This document shows, one piece after another, positions 6,004 to 12,842 of a stretch of DNA of 20,967 nt. The position numbers and the translations under genes are program-made. The notes beneath the pieces are model-generated. The model saw only the letters and a list, made by a program, of their open reading frames with translations, made no database searches and was not told where the DNA came from. Source of the stretch: Candidatus Woesearchaeota archaeon (GTDB lineage Archaea; Nanobdellota; Nanobdellia; Woesearchaeales; JACPBV01); contig JAHWHQ010000005.1 in assembly GCA_019323195.1 (NCBI GenBank), positions 1 to 20,967 of the forward strand. The letters run 5' to 3'. Positions within the stretch are counted from its first letter, which is position 1; each line of letters starts with the position of its first letter.

Positions 6004-6690
6004 ATGGAACTCCCGCTGCACGAGCATCTGGATGAATTAAGGAAAAGGTTCATTATAGTCATCGTTTTCCTGTTCATTTTCTTTATTGTCGGTTTCTTAT
6101 TTTCAGGCTTTTTTATAAAAAAGATAATCCATGACCTGGTCTTTATAGAGAATGTCAGGATAATCGGCCTAACCCCTATCGAGTATTTTTTGACGCAGGT
6201 AAAGGTAGGGTTCCTTATATCCTTTATAATAACCCTCCCGATAATAATCTACCAGCTATTGGTCTTTATAAGCCCTGGCATGAACAGAAGAGAAAAGAAA
6301 AGTATTAAGCTGATACTGCCTTCATTTATCCTGCTGTTTTTGATAGGGGTTGTCTTCACCTATTTTATCTTCCTTCCTGTTGCAGTCTATTTCCTTGGAA
6401 ACCTGTCAAAAGGGATAATAGAGAACATATGGTCTATTGACGCCTTTATCAATTTCGTATTGCTGAGCTGCCTGTCTTTCGGCCTGATATTCCAGCTGCC
6501 CCTGCTCCTTATAACCCTGAACAGGATAGGCATAATAGATGCCAAAAGCTTAAGGACGTACAGGGCGCATACCTATGTCATTATATTTATATTATCCGCC
6601 GTAATAACCCCGCCTGATGCCATCACACAGCTGATAATCGCGCTTCCTCTGGTGATGTTGTATGAGGCAAGCTTATTGATCATAAGGTAA
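6004..6690 (+). CDS. tatC: Twin-arginine translocase receptor subunit TatC
   Basis: A 228-residue multi-spanning membrane protein when begun at ATG 6004. AGGGAG (5991-5996) is well spaced for this start; the in-frame GTG at 5986 lies in another ribosome-binding sequence. Family motifs are HEHLDELRKRF (6-16, cytoplasmic signal-binding N-terminus), FISPGMNRREK (88-98, with the Glu of the first cytoplasmic loop), FGLIFQLPL (159-167) and ITPPDAITQ (201-209). Six helices are predicted. TatC binds the twin-arginine motif of folded substrates. The intramembrane Glu usually found in the F-E-x-P motif is Gln164 here. A probable substrate, the radical SAM enzyme at 10089-11303, is in the same window. 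Confidence 0.93.
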   Translation: MELPLHEHLDELRKRFIIVIVFLFIFFIVGFLFSGFFIKKIIHDLVFIENVRIIGLTPIEYFLTQVKVGFLISFIITLPIIIYQLLVFISPGMNRREKKSIKLILPSFILLFLIGVVFTYFIFLPVAVYFLGNLSKGIIENIWSIDAFINFVLLSCLSFGLIFQLPLLLITLNRIGIIDAKSLRTYRAHTYVIIFILSAVITPPDAITQLIIALPLVMLYEASLLIIR

Positions 6691-6725
6691 GGGGGAATTT
6701 GGAGTTATAATATTTTTCAGCATCA

Positions 6726-6780
6726 ATTACCATTACAAATTGAATAAAAATAGAAAAATTTAAATATTTGTAATGGTAAT
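6726..6780 (+). promoter_or_regulatory. 15-bp inverted repeat bracketing the fic promoter
   Basis: ATTACCATTACAAAT (6726-6740) is repeated in perfect inverted form at 6766-6780, with 25 bases between. The TATA box TTTAAATA (6759-6766) abuts the right arm, and the fic ATG at 6790 follows 10 bases after it, implying a leaderless mRNA. A dimeric repressor bound to both arms would block TBP or polymerase. This is the clearest operator in the window; the binding protein is unknown. Confidence 0.6.
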
Positions 6781-6789
6781 AAGTTTATA

Positions 6790-7641
6790 ATGAGAATAAT
6801 AAAAAGAAAAAAAGGAAGGAAAGATTATTTCTATTTACAGCACTCTTTTAGAAAAGAGGGCAGGGTTATAACCAAAGAGATATATCTGGGCAAAAAAATT
6901 CCAGAAAACATTAGTAGAATTAAAGGAGAGATGATAATAGATGCCAAAAAAACCCTGTATGAAAAATTAAAAAAAATAAGGGATGATTTTCAAAAGGAAT
7001 GGAAAAGATACCCTGAAACAATCAGGAATAAAGAGAAAGAGGAGATAGCTATTGCTTTTACATATAATACAAACGCAATAGAAGGCTCAACTATTACATT
7101 AGAAGAGACCAGAGACATTATACATTATAAGACCTCCCCTGAAAAGCCTCTTAGGGATGTCAAGGAAACAGAAGCGCATTCAGGAGTATTCCTTGCAATG
7201 TTGGATAAAAAAGATAAGGTATCCAAAAAACTATTACTTGAATGGCATAGGGGCATTTTTGGAGAAACAAAGAAAGACATTGCAGGAAGATTCAGGGACT
7301 ATCTGGTGAGAGTTGGCAATTACAGGGCACCTGACTGGCAGGATGTTAAAAAACTTATGAATGAGCTAATTAATTTCATCAGTAAATCTAAGGATAATCC
7401 TGTTGAATTAGCAGCCAGGGCACATTATAAATTTGAGAAGATCCATCCTTTTGGTGATGGAAATGGAAGGATTGGAAGGCTTTTAACTAATTACATATTA
7501 TGGCATAACAAATACCCTATGATAGTAATAGAGTATAAGAAAAGAAGGTCTTATTATAAAGCCCTGGAAAGAGATGAGGAAGGGTTTGTTAACTATTTCC
7601 TAAGAAGATACCTTTCTGTCCATAAGAGAAGAGTAAAGTAA
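6790..7641 (+). CDS. Fic-family AMP-transferase with built-in inhibitory helix
   Basis: A 283-residue protein. Residues 219-230 read HPFGDGNGRIGR, the complete Fic catalytic motif with His219, Asp223 and both arginines, so activity is expected: transfer of AMP to a hydroxyl of a target protein. TNAIEG at 94-99 matches the S/T-x3-E-G/N inhibitory motif that places Glu98 over the ATP site, making this a class II (self-inhibited) Fic protein. The first 45 residues (for example KDYFYLQHSF and KEIYLGKKIP) form a small basic domain also seen in archaeal Fic proteins and, as I recall, in some transposases. It stands alone as a single-gene unit under the inverted-repeat promoter. It is AT-rich and probably acquired. 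Confidence 0.92.
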   Translation: MRIIKRKKGRKDYFYLQHSFRKEGRVITKEIYLGKKIPENISRIKGEMIIDAKKTLYEKLKKIRDDFQKEWKRYPETIRNKEKEEIAIAFTYNTNAIEGSTITLEETRDIIHYKTSPEKPLRDVKETEAHSGVFLAMLDKKDKVSKKLLLEWHRGIFGETKKDIAGRFRDYLVRVGNYRAPDWQDVKKLMNELINFISKSKDNPVELAARAHYKFEKIHPFGDGNGRIGRLLTNYILWHNKYPMIVIEYKKRRSYYKALERDEEGFVNYFLRRYLSVHKRRVK

Positions 7642-7657
7642 GGCAGTTCTTGTATTT

Positions 7658-9151
7658 TCACTCCTCAAACACAAAAGCCTGGTAGGTATAGACCTCTGTA
7701 GAGGTATCCTCCCAGCAGTCTGGCAACATCCCTCCCTTCCTGCACAAACTCAACAAAAACTCATCTTTCGCACCAAAATTAGCCCAAACCTGCGGAAGAT
7801 AGGTTGACTGCTTATAGCCCTGCTTAAGGACAACGCCGTCAACCATGGGCCTTAGCTTATCCAGCAGATCCTCACCTGAAGAGAACTCCAGCCTCTGAGG
7901 CACTGTCAGGACAGATATCTCAATGTTGATATCCTCCATCTCATCATAAACAACAGGCTCAAATCTCCTGTCATTTACAGCTGCGCTTACTGCATTGTCC
8001 ATGACGCACTTATAGAGCTCCTCCTGCGGCAGGATATGGCCTATGCAGCCTCTCAGGTTATGGTCCTTATTGAATGTCGTAAAACATCCTTTTACCTCCT
8101 TCAAAGCAGGTGTCAATTTTTCCTCATCTACCTCAGGCATTTTCCCTGTCTTAAGGTACTGCTCAGCTGTCTCCCTTGCAAGCCCTAAAAGAAATCCCTG
8201 ATCCTCTGCTGTTAATGGCTCATCATTATCCGAAGACCTGGCTGTTGATCCCTTATCCCCTTCACTGATAAATGCTATCGCAGAATATCCTACAACACTA
8301 TCCATATTCCCGCTAACATCACCAGAATTCGCATAATAAAGTATGTACGGCTTCCATCCATTTCTCTGCGCTATCTTAAGCAGGGTTGATACTGCAGAAG
8401 GCGCATCTATCTCAGCCTTAAATATCCCTTCAGAATCAAGGTTTAGAATCCTGTCAAGTGCATAATAATCAAGCTGTTTTGCCTCATCATAGCTATGGTA
8501 ATGCGACATGTCAACGCTTACGACAAGCAATGTACTATCATCGATATGCTTCCCAAGGATGTCTGCAAAAGCATCTGGCTCAACACTGCCGACAAGTACA
8601 GGAACAAGCTCAAAGTCACCTAAAGTCTGCTGAAGAAAAGGAAGCTCTATCTCAAGCGAATGCTCTTCTGCATGAGCCTCTGGCACATTATTTATCATCT
8701 CCTCTTTCAGAAGCCTTTTTGCTGTTTTAGACAGCTTAACCTCTCCAAGAGGTGTCTTGTAATGAGTAACATCCAGGATAGAGGCCCCTGATAAGGGATA
8801 ATGGTGTGAAGGGCCTAACAGAATAACCTTATCATGATCAGAATTAAGCTGCCTGAACGCAACAGCTGCCACCTGTCCTGAAAAGCTGTATCCTGCATGG
8901 GGGACAATAACAGCCCTGACAGTGCCATTAAAGTCAGCTTTCCTTACATTACCTAAGTAGGTGTCTACTGCTGCCTGTAGCGTTTCCATATCGCCAGGAT
9001 ACCATGATCCTGCCACTGCTGTATCCCTTACTTTCTTTTTCTGCAACGTAAAGTTATTTGTTGACTTGTATGTAAGGATTATAAGAAACAGTATTAAAAA
9101 AGCTGCAAATAGGTAAAGATGCTTTTTCTTTATTTTTATCCTGCTTTTCAT
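7658..9151 (-). CDS. Membrane-anchored Memo-AMMECR1 fusion (AmmeMemoRadiSam proteins B and A)
   Basis: A 497-residue protein. Residues 11-28 form one membrane helix after a basic start (KIKKK), so the rest should face outward. Residues about 42-295 are a Memo domain: AGSWYPG (47-53), VPHAGYSFSG (83-92, metal ligand His85), LGPSHHYPLSG (112-122, His116) and SVDMSHYHS (212-220). The Cys ligand of human MEMO1 (Cys244) appears replaced by Asp249. Residues about 312-495 are AMMECR1, with the invariant LRGCIG (366-371) and EFLLSLCRKGGML (464-476). Fusions of these two families are known, and they co-occur with the radical SAM protein found at 10089-11303. The biochemical role of the trio is not settled. 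A TATA box at 9194-9202 serves it. Confidence 0.9.
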   Translation of the reverse strand: MKSRIKIKKKHLYLFAAFLILFLIILTYKSTNNFTLQKKKVRDTAVAGSWYPGDMETLQAAVDTYLGNVRKADFNGTVRAVIVPHAGYSFSGQVAAVAFRQLNSDHDKVILLGPSHHYPLSGASILDVTHYKTPLGEVKLSKTAKRLLKEEMINNVPEAHAEEHSLEIELPFLQQTLGDFELVPVLVGSVEPDAFADILGKHIDDSTLLVVSVDMSHYHSYDEAKQLDYYALDRILNLDSEGIFKAEIDAPSAVSTLLKIAQRNGWKPYILYYANSGDVSGNMDSVVGYSAIAFISEGDKGSTARSSDNDEPLTAEDQGFLLGLARETAEQYLKTGKMPEVDEEKLTPALKEVKGCFTTFNKDHNLRGCIGHILPQEELYKCVMDNAVSAAVNDRRFEPVVYDEMEDINIEISVLTVPQRLEFSSGEDLLDKLRPMVDGVVLKQGYKQSTYLPQVWANFGAKDEFLLSLCRKGGMLPDCWEDTSTEVYTYQAFVFEE

Positions 9152-9193
9152 AGTGTCAGTAACATGCCAATAATGAAAATCAAAGGTATTAAA

Positions 9194-9202
9194 TTTTTAT
9201 AT
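9194..9202 (-). promoter_or_regulatory. TATA box of the Memo-AMMECR1 gene
   Basis: The minus-strand ATATAAAAA lies about 45 bases upstream of the ATG at 9151. Transcription would begin near 9171 with a leader of about 20 bases. Confidence 0.4.
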
Positions 9203-9233
9203 AGTTTAATATATAGTATAAAGAATATAAATT

Positions 9234-9281
9234 TTTAAATAGCAATATAATTTATTGTATTAAATATAATACATTTAATAC
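9234..9281 (+). promoter_or_regulatory. Promoter and inverted-repeat operator of the UPF0175-DUF3368 pair
   Basis: A TATA-like TTTAAATA (9234-9241) is followed by a perfect 9-bp inverted repeat: GTATTAAAT (9257-9265) and ATTTAATAC (9273-9281) around a 7-base spacer. The repeat lies over the expected transcription start and just before the GGTGAT ribosome-binding site (9283-9288). It is a likely binding site for the ribbon-helix-helix antitoxin encoded directly downstream. Confidence 0.5.
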
Positions 9282-9291
9282 AGGTGATAAC

Positions 9292-9591
9292 ATGGCAGCA
9301 ACTGTTACAACAAGGCTACCTAATGAACTAAATAGGGAGTTAAATAAGATATCAAAAATAGAGAATCTGGACAAATCAGCAGTAATGAGAAGATTGCTTG
9401 CTGATTCCATAAAGAGGTGGAATGAATACTATGCATTAGCCATGTATCAAAAAGGTATTTTCTCTACAGAGCAGGCAGCTGATTTTATAGGTGTTTCACT
9501 ATGGAGGTTTTCCGACATGTTAAATAAAAACAAGACACCAATAAGCTATGATGTAGAGGAGTTTGAAAAAGACCTGAAAAACATAAAATGA
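9292..9591 (+). CDS. Ribbon-helix-helix antitoxin with UPF0175 domain
   Basis: A 99-residue protein. Residues 1-45 form a ribbon-helix-helix DNA-binding unit: a TVTTRLPNELNRELNKI strand and helix, then DKSAVMRRLLADSIKRW. Residues 46-90 match UPF0175 (ALAMYQKGIFSTEQAADFIG, then SLWRFSDMLNK and a closing proline), a short helix-turn-helix-like module found in antitoxins. GGTGAT 3 bases before the ATG sets the start. The stop overlaps the toxin ATG in an ATGA. It probably represses its own promoter at the palindrome 9257-9281. The pair sits between the two divergently organised parts of the AmmeMemoRadiSam locus. Confidence 0.85.
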   Translation: MAATVTTRLPNELNRELNKISKIENLDKSAVMRRLLADSIKRWNEYYALAMYQKGIFSTEQAADFIGVSLWRFSDMLNKNKTPISYDVEEFEKDLKNIK

Positions 9592-10076
9592 CTGTAAGCA
9601 ATTCTACTGTATTGATAAACCTGATTAAGATAGGCAAGGTAGATCTAATAAAAAATATTTATAAGAATATAACAATAACAGGCGTTATCAGAAAAGAGGT
9701 AACTAGAGAAGATGAATTATATAAAAATGAGATAAGGGTTTTTAATGAGTTAGCAGGGAGTTTTATCATAATAAAAAATCCGGCAAACTTGAAAGATTTT
9801 GGGCTTCATAAGGGAGAAAATTCATGTTTATCCCTATGCAAAGAGATAGATGATATAACCTTTCTATCAGATGATAAAAATGCAAGAAAAGCAGCAGACT
9901 TCCTGGGAATAAGAGTTATAGGAACTTTGGGAATATTAGTCTCAAATCTGAAGAAGAAAAAGCTCAATAAAAAAGAATTCTTTACCATATTAAGAAAACT
10001 GATTGACAAAGGTTTTTATATTTCCACTGAATTGTTTGCAGCTGTTGAGGAGTATGTGAATAAGATTATTCTTTAG
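9588..10076 (+). CDS. DUF3368 PIN-like toxin
   Basis: A 162-residue protein of the DUF3368 branch of PIN-like nucleases, the standard partner of UPF0175 antitoxins. The order of motifs is as expected: VSNSTVLINLIKIGKVDLI (3-21; many family members have Asn where PIN proteins have the first Asp), Glu37 in IRKEV, KGENSCLSLC (75-84), FLSDDKNARKAADFLGIRVI (92-111, with the metal-binding acids Asp95/Asp96) and GTLGILV. The C-terminal half (about 125-162) is the helical extension typical of DUF3368. RNase activity is inferred from the fold only. It is translated from the ATGA overlap with the antitoxin. It ends 12 bases before the convergent radical SAM gene. Confidence 0.85.
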   Translation: MTVSNSTVLINLIKIGKVDLIKNIYKNITITGVIRKEVTREDELYKNEIRVFNELAGSFIIIKNPANLKDFGLHKGENSCLSLCKEIDDITFLSDDKNARKAADFLGIRVIGTLGILVSNLKKKKLNKKEFFTILRKLIDKGFYISTELFAAVEEYVNKIIL

Positions 10077-10088
10077 TTGTCTAACCAC

Positions 10089-11303
10089 TTACCACACGCC
10101 CGCAATACCTTCCCCGCAGAACTTACAGCTTCCACCCATTAAATTATTTTCTGTTATCACATAGCCGTTTCTTCCTACAACTGTCTTCCCGCACTTTGGG
10201 CAGTATGTGCTTACTGCCTTTGTCCCTGGAAGGTTTCCTATATAGACGAACTTAATCCCTTCCTCCATAGCAGTCTCCCTTGCCTGGTTCAGCACATCTG
10301 CCGGAGTCGGAGGAAGATGCGTAAGCTTATACTGCGGATGGAACCTTGAAAAATGAAGAGGGTAATCATCAAATCCGTTCTTATGCAGCCACACTGCCAT
10401 ATCCCTTATCATGTCAGGGTCATCTGTCCACGTAGGGACTATAAGGTTGGTGATCTCAAACCATATGCCCTCTTCCTTTGCTGTCTTAAGCGCATTTAAG
10501 ATGGGCTTAAGGGAGCCTGAATTAAGCTCATGGTATATCTCATCGCTAAATCCCTTAAGGTCTATATTGGCTGCGTCTATAACCCTGCACAACTCCCTTA
10601 AAGGCTTTTCATTTATATAGCCGTTAGTCACCCACACGTTTTTCAGTCCCTCCTTCTTTGCCAGCTTTGATGTATCATACATGTACTCATAAAAAGATGT
10701 AGGCTCTGAATAGGTATAGGCTACCGAAGGGCATTTATTCTCCAGGGCAGCCTTGACAACTGCCTCAGGCATCAGGTCATAGTTTTTTGTCTCTTCAGGC
10801 TGGAACTGCGATATGCTCCAGTTCTGGCAGTTCAGGCATCGTAATGTGCATCCTGCTGTCGCAATAGAAAAGATGGCAGTAGAGGGAAGGAAATGGAACA
10901 GCGGCTTTTTCTCTATAGGGTCGATATGCACAGCGCAGGGATTGCCGTAAGCCAGCGTGTATAATCTTCCCTGAATATTCACCTTATTCCTGCATATGCT
11001 TCTATCTCCTGGCTCAAGGCTGCATCTGTTAGGGCATACATTGCACTGCACATTATCCCCGGCTTTAGTGTAATGGTAAGCCTCCCTGCTCCATCTCCAC
11101 AATTCATCAGGGGCAGCTCCCTTAAATGTCCTGCTGAGGGAAGAGGGTTTTCTTCCAAATAGATAGCCATAACCATAAGCAGCTGTAGCAAGCCCTCCCA
11201 GGCCTATAAGGCTGTATTTGAGAAATTCCCGTCTTGAGATTTTTCTGTCAAAGAACCTTTCTGCAGGATTCTTCATCTTTTTTTCAGTTTTCTTCTCACC
11301 CAT
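10089..11303 (-). CDS. AmmeMemoRadiSam-system radical SAM enzyme with a Tat signal
   Basis: A 404-residue protein. The radical SAM cluster motif is CTLRCLNC (C152, C156, C159), followed by YSEPTSFYEY (198-207), TNGYINEKPL and the barrel typical of the PflA-like family paired with Memo/AMMECR1. Before it lies CNVCPNRC (87-94); at the C-terminus there is a four-Cys zinc ribbon (C368, C371, C393, C396). Residues 22-29 read ISRREFLK, a canonical twin-arginine motif, followed by a hydrophobic helix (30-49) with no obvious cleavage site. The enzyme is therefore expected to be Tat-exported and perhaps anchored. It lies 27 bases downstream of a NapH-like Fe-S protein that could reduce its cluster. 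The substrate is unknown. Confidence 0.92.
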   Translation of the reverse strand: MGEKKTEKKMKNPAERFFDRKISRREFLKYSLIGLGGLATAAYGYGYLFGRKPSSLSRTFKGAAPDELWRWSREAYHYTKAGDNVQCNVCPNRCSLEPGDRSICRNKVNIQGRLYTLAYGNPCAVHIDPIEKKPLFHFLPSTAIFSIATAGCTLRCLNCQNWSISQFQPEETKNYDLMPEAVVKAALENKCPSVAYTYSEPTSFYEYMYDTSKLAKKEGLKNVWVTNGYINEKPLRELCRVIDAANIDLKGFSDEIYHELNSGSLKPILNALKTAKEEGIWFEITNLIVPTWTDDPDMIRDMAVWLHKNGFDDYPLHFSRFHPQYKLTHLPPTPADVLNQARETAMEEGIKFVYIGNLPGTKAVSTYCPKCGKTVVGRNGYVITENNLMGGSCKFCGEGIAGVW

Positions 11304-11330
11304 TTTTTCAGATATTATAAAACCCGGTTC

Positions 11331-11960
11331 TTATTTACTGCCTGTCTTTTTAACAACCTTCAGCGCCAGATCACCTGCACACCCGACAGGGCATATATAA
11401 TTGCACCAAAACCGCGGAATAAAAAAAGACAGCAGGAATATTATTGAAGCTGCAGCAAAGGTAACAACAACAAACTGGTACCTGCCTATGAAAAAAGGAT
11501 TCTTAAACCTTTCATTAAAAAGGACCAATAAGACAAGGATAACTGTAAAAGATAAGAATAGATAGCTTACATAAATAAGCCAGCCTGGCAGCTTGAGCCT
11601 TTTTCTGCATACCTTTGCCTGGTAATCCTGCAAGGTCCCAGGAGGGCAGAGCCTATAGCACCAGGATCTTCTGTCAAGGTTCAACAGCAAAACAGACGGG
11701 ATAAGAAACGGCCTTAGCTCGCCAAAAGCGCATCTTCTGGGGCATGCCCTGCAGAATATGAAAGGCACCTTAAAATGGCATTTTATAAAAGGTATTGCCG
11801 CCACTGGGAAGAATATGGCAAGATAGATATTTTTTAACAGCTTATTATCCATCCAGTTCTTCCTGTACAGCTTAAGCAGGACAATTACAAAAGCAAAGAT
11901 TACAGATATATATACCAGGATAAAATAATCTTGGGTAAGGAACAGGTCAAACAACCTCAT
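11331..11960 (-). CDS. NapH-like polytopic 4Fe-4S membrane protein
   Basis: A 209-residue membrane protein with about five hydrophobic segments (near 11-31, 43-60, 83-95, 125-147 and 160-182). Cysteine motifs are CRACPRRC (70-77), CYRLCP (101-106) and CNYICP (186-191). The last two are the C-x3-C-P pair that defines the NapH/NosR/CcoG group of quinol-linked electron-transfer proteins. The C-terminal ferredoxin domain of classical NapH is absent, so the protein is shorter than usual (NapH about 270-290). Its ATG overlaps the stop of the upstream zinc-ribbon gene (ATGA), and the radical SAM gene follows after 27 bases. Carrying electrons across the membrane to the exported radical SAM enzyme is the obvious inference but is unproven. 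Confidence 0.82.
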   Translation of the reverse strand: MRLFDLFLTQDYFILVYISVIFAFVIVLLKLYRKNWMDNKLLKNIYLAIFFPVAAIPFIKCHFKVPFIFCRACPRRCAFGELRPFLIPSVLLLNLDRRSWCYRLCPPGTLQDYQAKVCRKRLKLPGWLIYVSYLFLSFTVILVLLVLFNERFKNPFFIGRYQFVVVTFAAASIIFLLSFFIPRFWCNYICPVGCAGDLALKVVKKTGSK

Positions 11961-12130
11961 TTTTTCCCTTTAGATATCTTCTTCAGCTTCTCTCTGATCT
12001 TTCCAAAGTCGATAGGGCTTATATCCGGCTTTTCTGCCTTGTCTACATCCTTGCTCAGGTCCTGCTTGCAGAAATCACAGTACCTCTCATGCTCTCTCAG
12101 CTCCCTTCCGCAGTAATGGCATTTTGTCAT
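11957..12130 (-). CDS. Small zinc-ribbon protein (57 aa)
   Basis: A 57-residue frame linked by ATGA overlaps to the SdpI gene before it and the NapH-like gene after it. Such double coupling is strong evidence that it is translated. It begins MTKCHYCGRELREHERYCDF and contains CxxC (4-7) and CxxC (18-21), a compact double-knuckle zinc ribbon. A Lys-rich helical tail (42-57) follows. There is no signal peptide, so it should be cytoplasmic and may act as a small regulatory or assembly factor for the operon products. It is too short for many gene callers. Confidence 0.82.
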   Translation of the reverse strand: MTKCHYCGRELREHERYCDFCKQDLSKDVDKAEKPDISPIDFGKIREKLKKISKGKK

Positions 12131-12774
12131 TTTTTATCACCCTCTTTCTGGTATTGGACGTATGAATAGACAAATAAGATAACAATAACAGAGAGCAAAG
12201 GAGCTATAATAAACCAGACAAACTGTTCTGGGAAGAAGATGGAAGACAGCATCACCAAAGCAGAAAGCTTAAAGAGTTTTGACCCCAACCGATGTGTCTT
12301 GTTCCACACATCCTCACTGGCCAGTGTCCAGGGCGTCCTTATGCCTATAAAATAATTCCTTTTCGCGAATTTCAGCATATAGCCTATATAGAACAAGAAT
12401 ACAGATAACGAAGGGATCATGATATAAACCATATTTATGATAATCCGGAAATTTGGCAGAAGCATTGCGATGTATATTGCACTGAAAAAAAGGATAAAAA
12501 CAACCTTAAAGCCATAGAAATAGCCCTTAAATTTTTCAAAGTTCTCCTTGTAGACCATGATCTTAGGAAGGAATAAGAACAAAAGGTAAATTCCTGCAAG
12601 AAAAAGTGGTATCAAGAACAATCCGGCAAACCTGCCTCCATAACCGTCTATCTCTCCAGCAGAATTCCAGTGGACCGGCATCCTTTCCGGCATTTTTGGG
12701 TACAGGTACACCGATGCAGCAAAGATCAGGATTATGAATATGATCAGGGGGAGTTCTTTCTTGTCAATTTCCAT
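12127..12774 (-). CDS. SdpI/DUF1648-family membrane protein
   Basis: A 215-residue protein with six or so membrane helices. The N-terminal DUF1648 part carries PERMPVHWNSAGEIDGYGGR (29-48) after the first helix. The SdpI signature follows near residues 140-170: NYFIGIRTPWTLASEDVW, then NKTHRLGSKLF. The founding member, Bacillus SdpI, gives immunity to a secreted peptide toxin and senses it. Most archaeal members have no assigned role. It is the first gene of an operon running through the zinc ribbon, NapH-like and radical SAM genes. Its own TATA box (12796-12805) lies 26 bases upstream, so the operon starts here rather than at the giant gene. Confidence 0.88.
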   Translation of the reverse strand: MEIDKKELPLIIFIILIFAASVYLYPKMPERMPVHWNSAGEIDGYGGRFAGLFLIPLFLAGIYLLFLFLPKIMVYKENFEKFKGYFYGFKVVFILFFSAIYIAMLLPNFRIIINMVYIMIPSLSVFLFYIGYMLKFAKRNYFIGIRTPWTLASEDVWNKTHRLGSKLFKLSALVMLSSIFFPEQFVWFIIAPLLSVIVILFVYSYVQYQKEGDKK

Positions 12775-12795
12775 AAATCAATACAGAGATAAAGT

Positions 12796-12805
12796 TATAT
12801 AAAAA
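12796..12805 (-). promoter_or_regulatory. TATA box of the SdpI-to-radical-SAM operon
   Basis: Minus-strand TTTTTATATA is centred 26 bases before the ATG at 12774, the leaderless spacing. Confidence 0.55.
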
Positions 12806-12816
12806 CATATCGGAAG

Positions 12817-12838
12817 ATAAAAAAGAAAAAATAAAAAA
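12817..12838 (-). terminator. T-tract terminator after the giant Cys-rich gene
   Basis: On the minus strand three runs of five or six T, broken by single bases, follow the stop of the giant gene within 25 bases. Archaeal transcription ends at such T-tracts. It separates the giant gene from the downstream operon, which has its own promoter. Confidence 0.5.
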
Positions 12839-12842
12839 GGAA

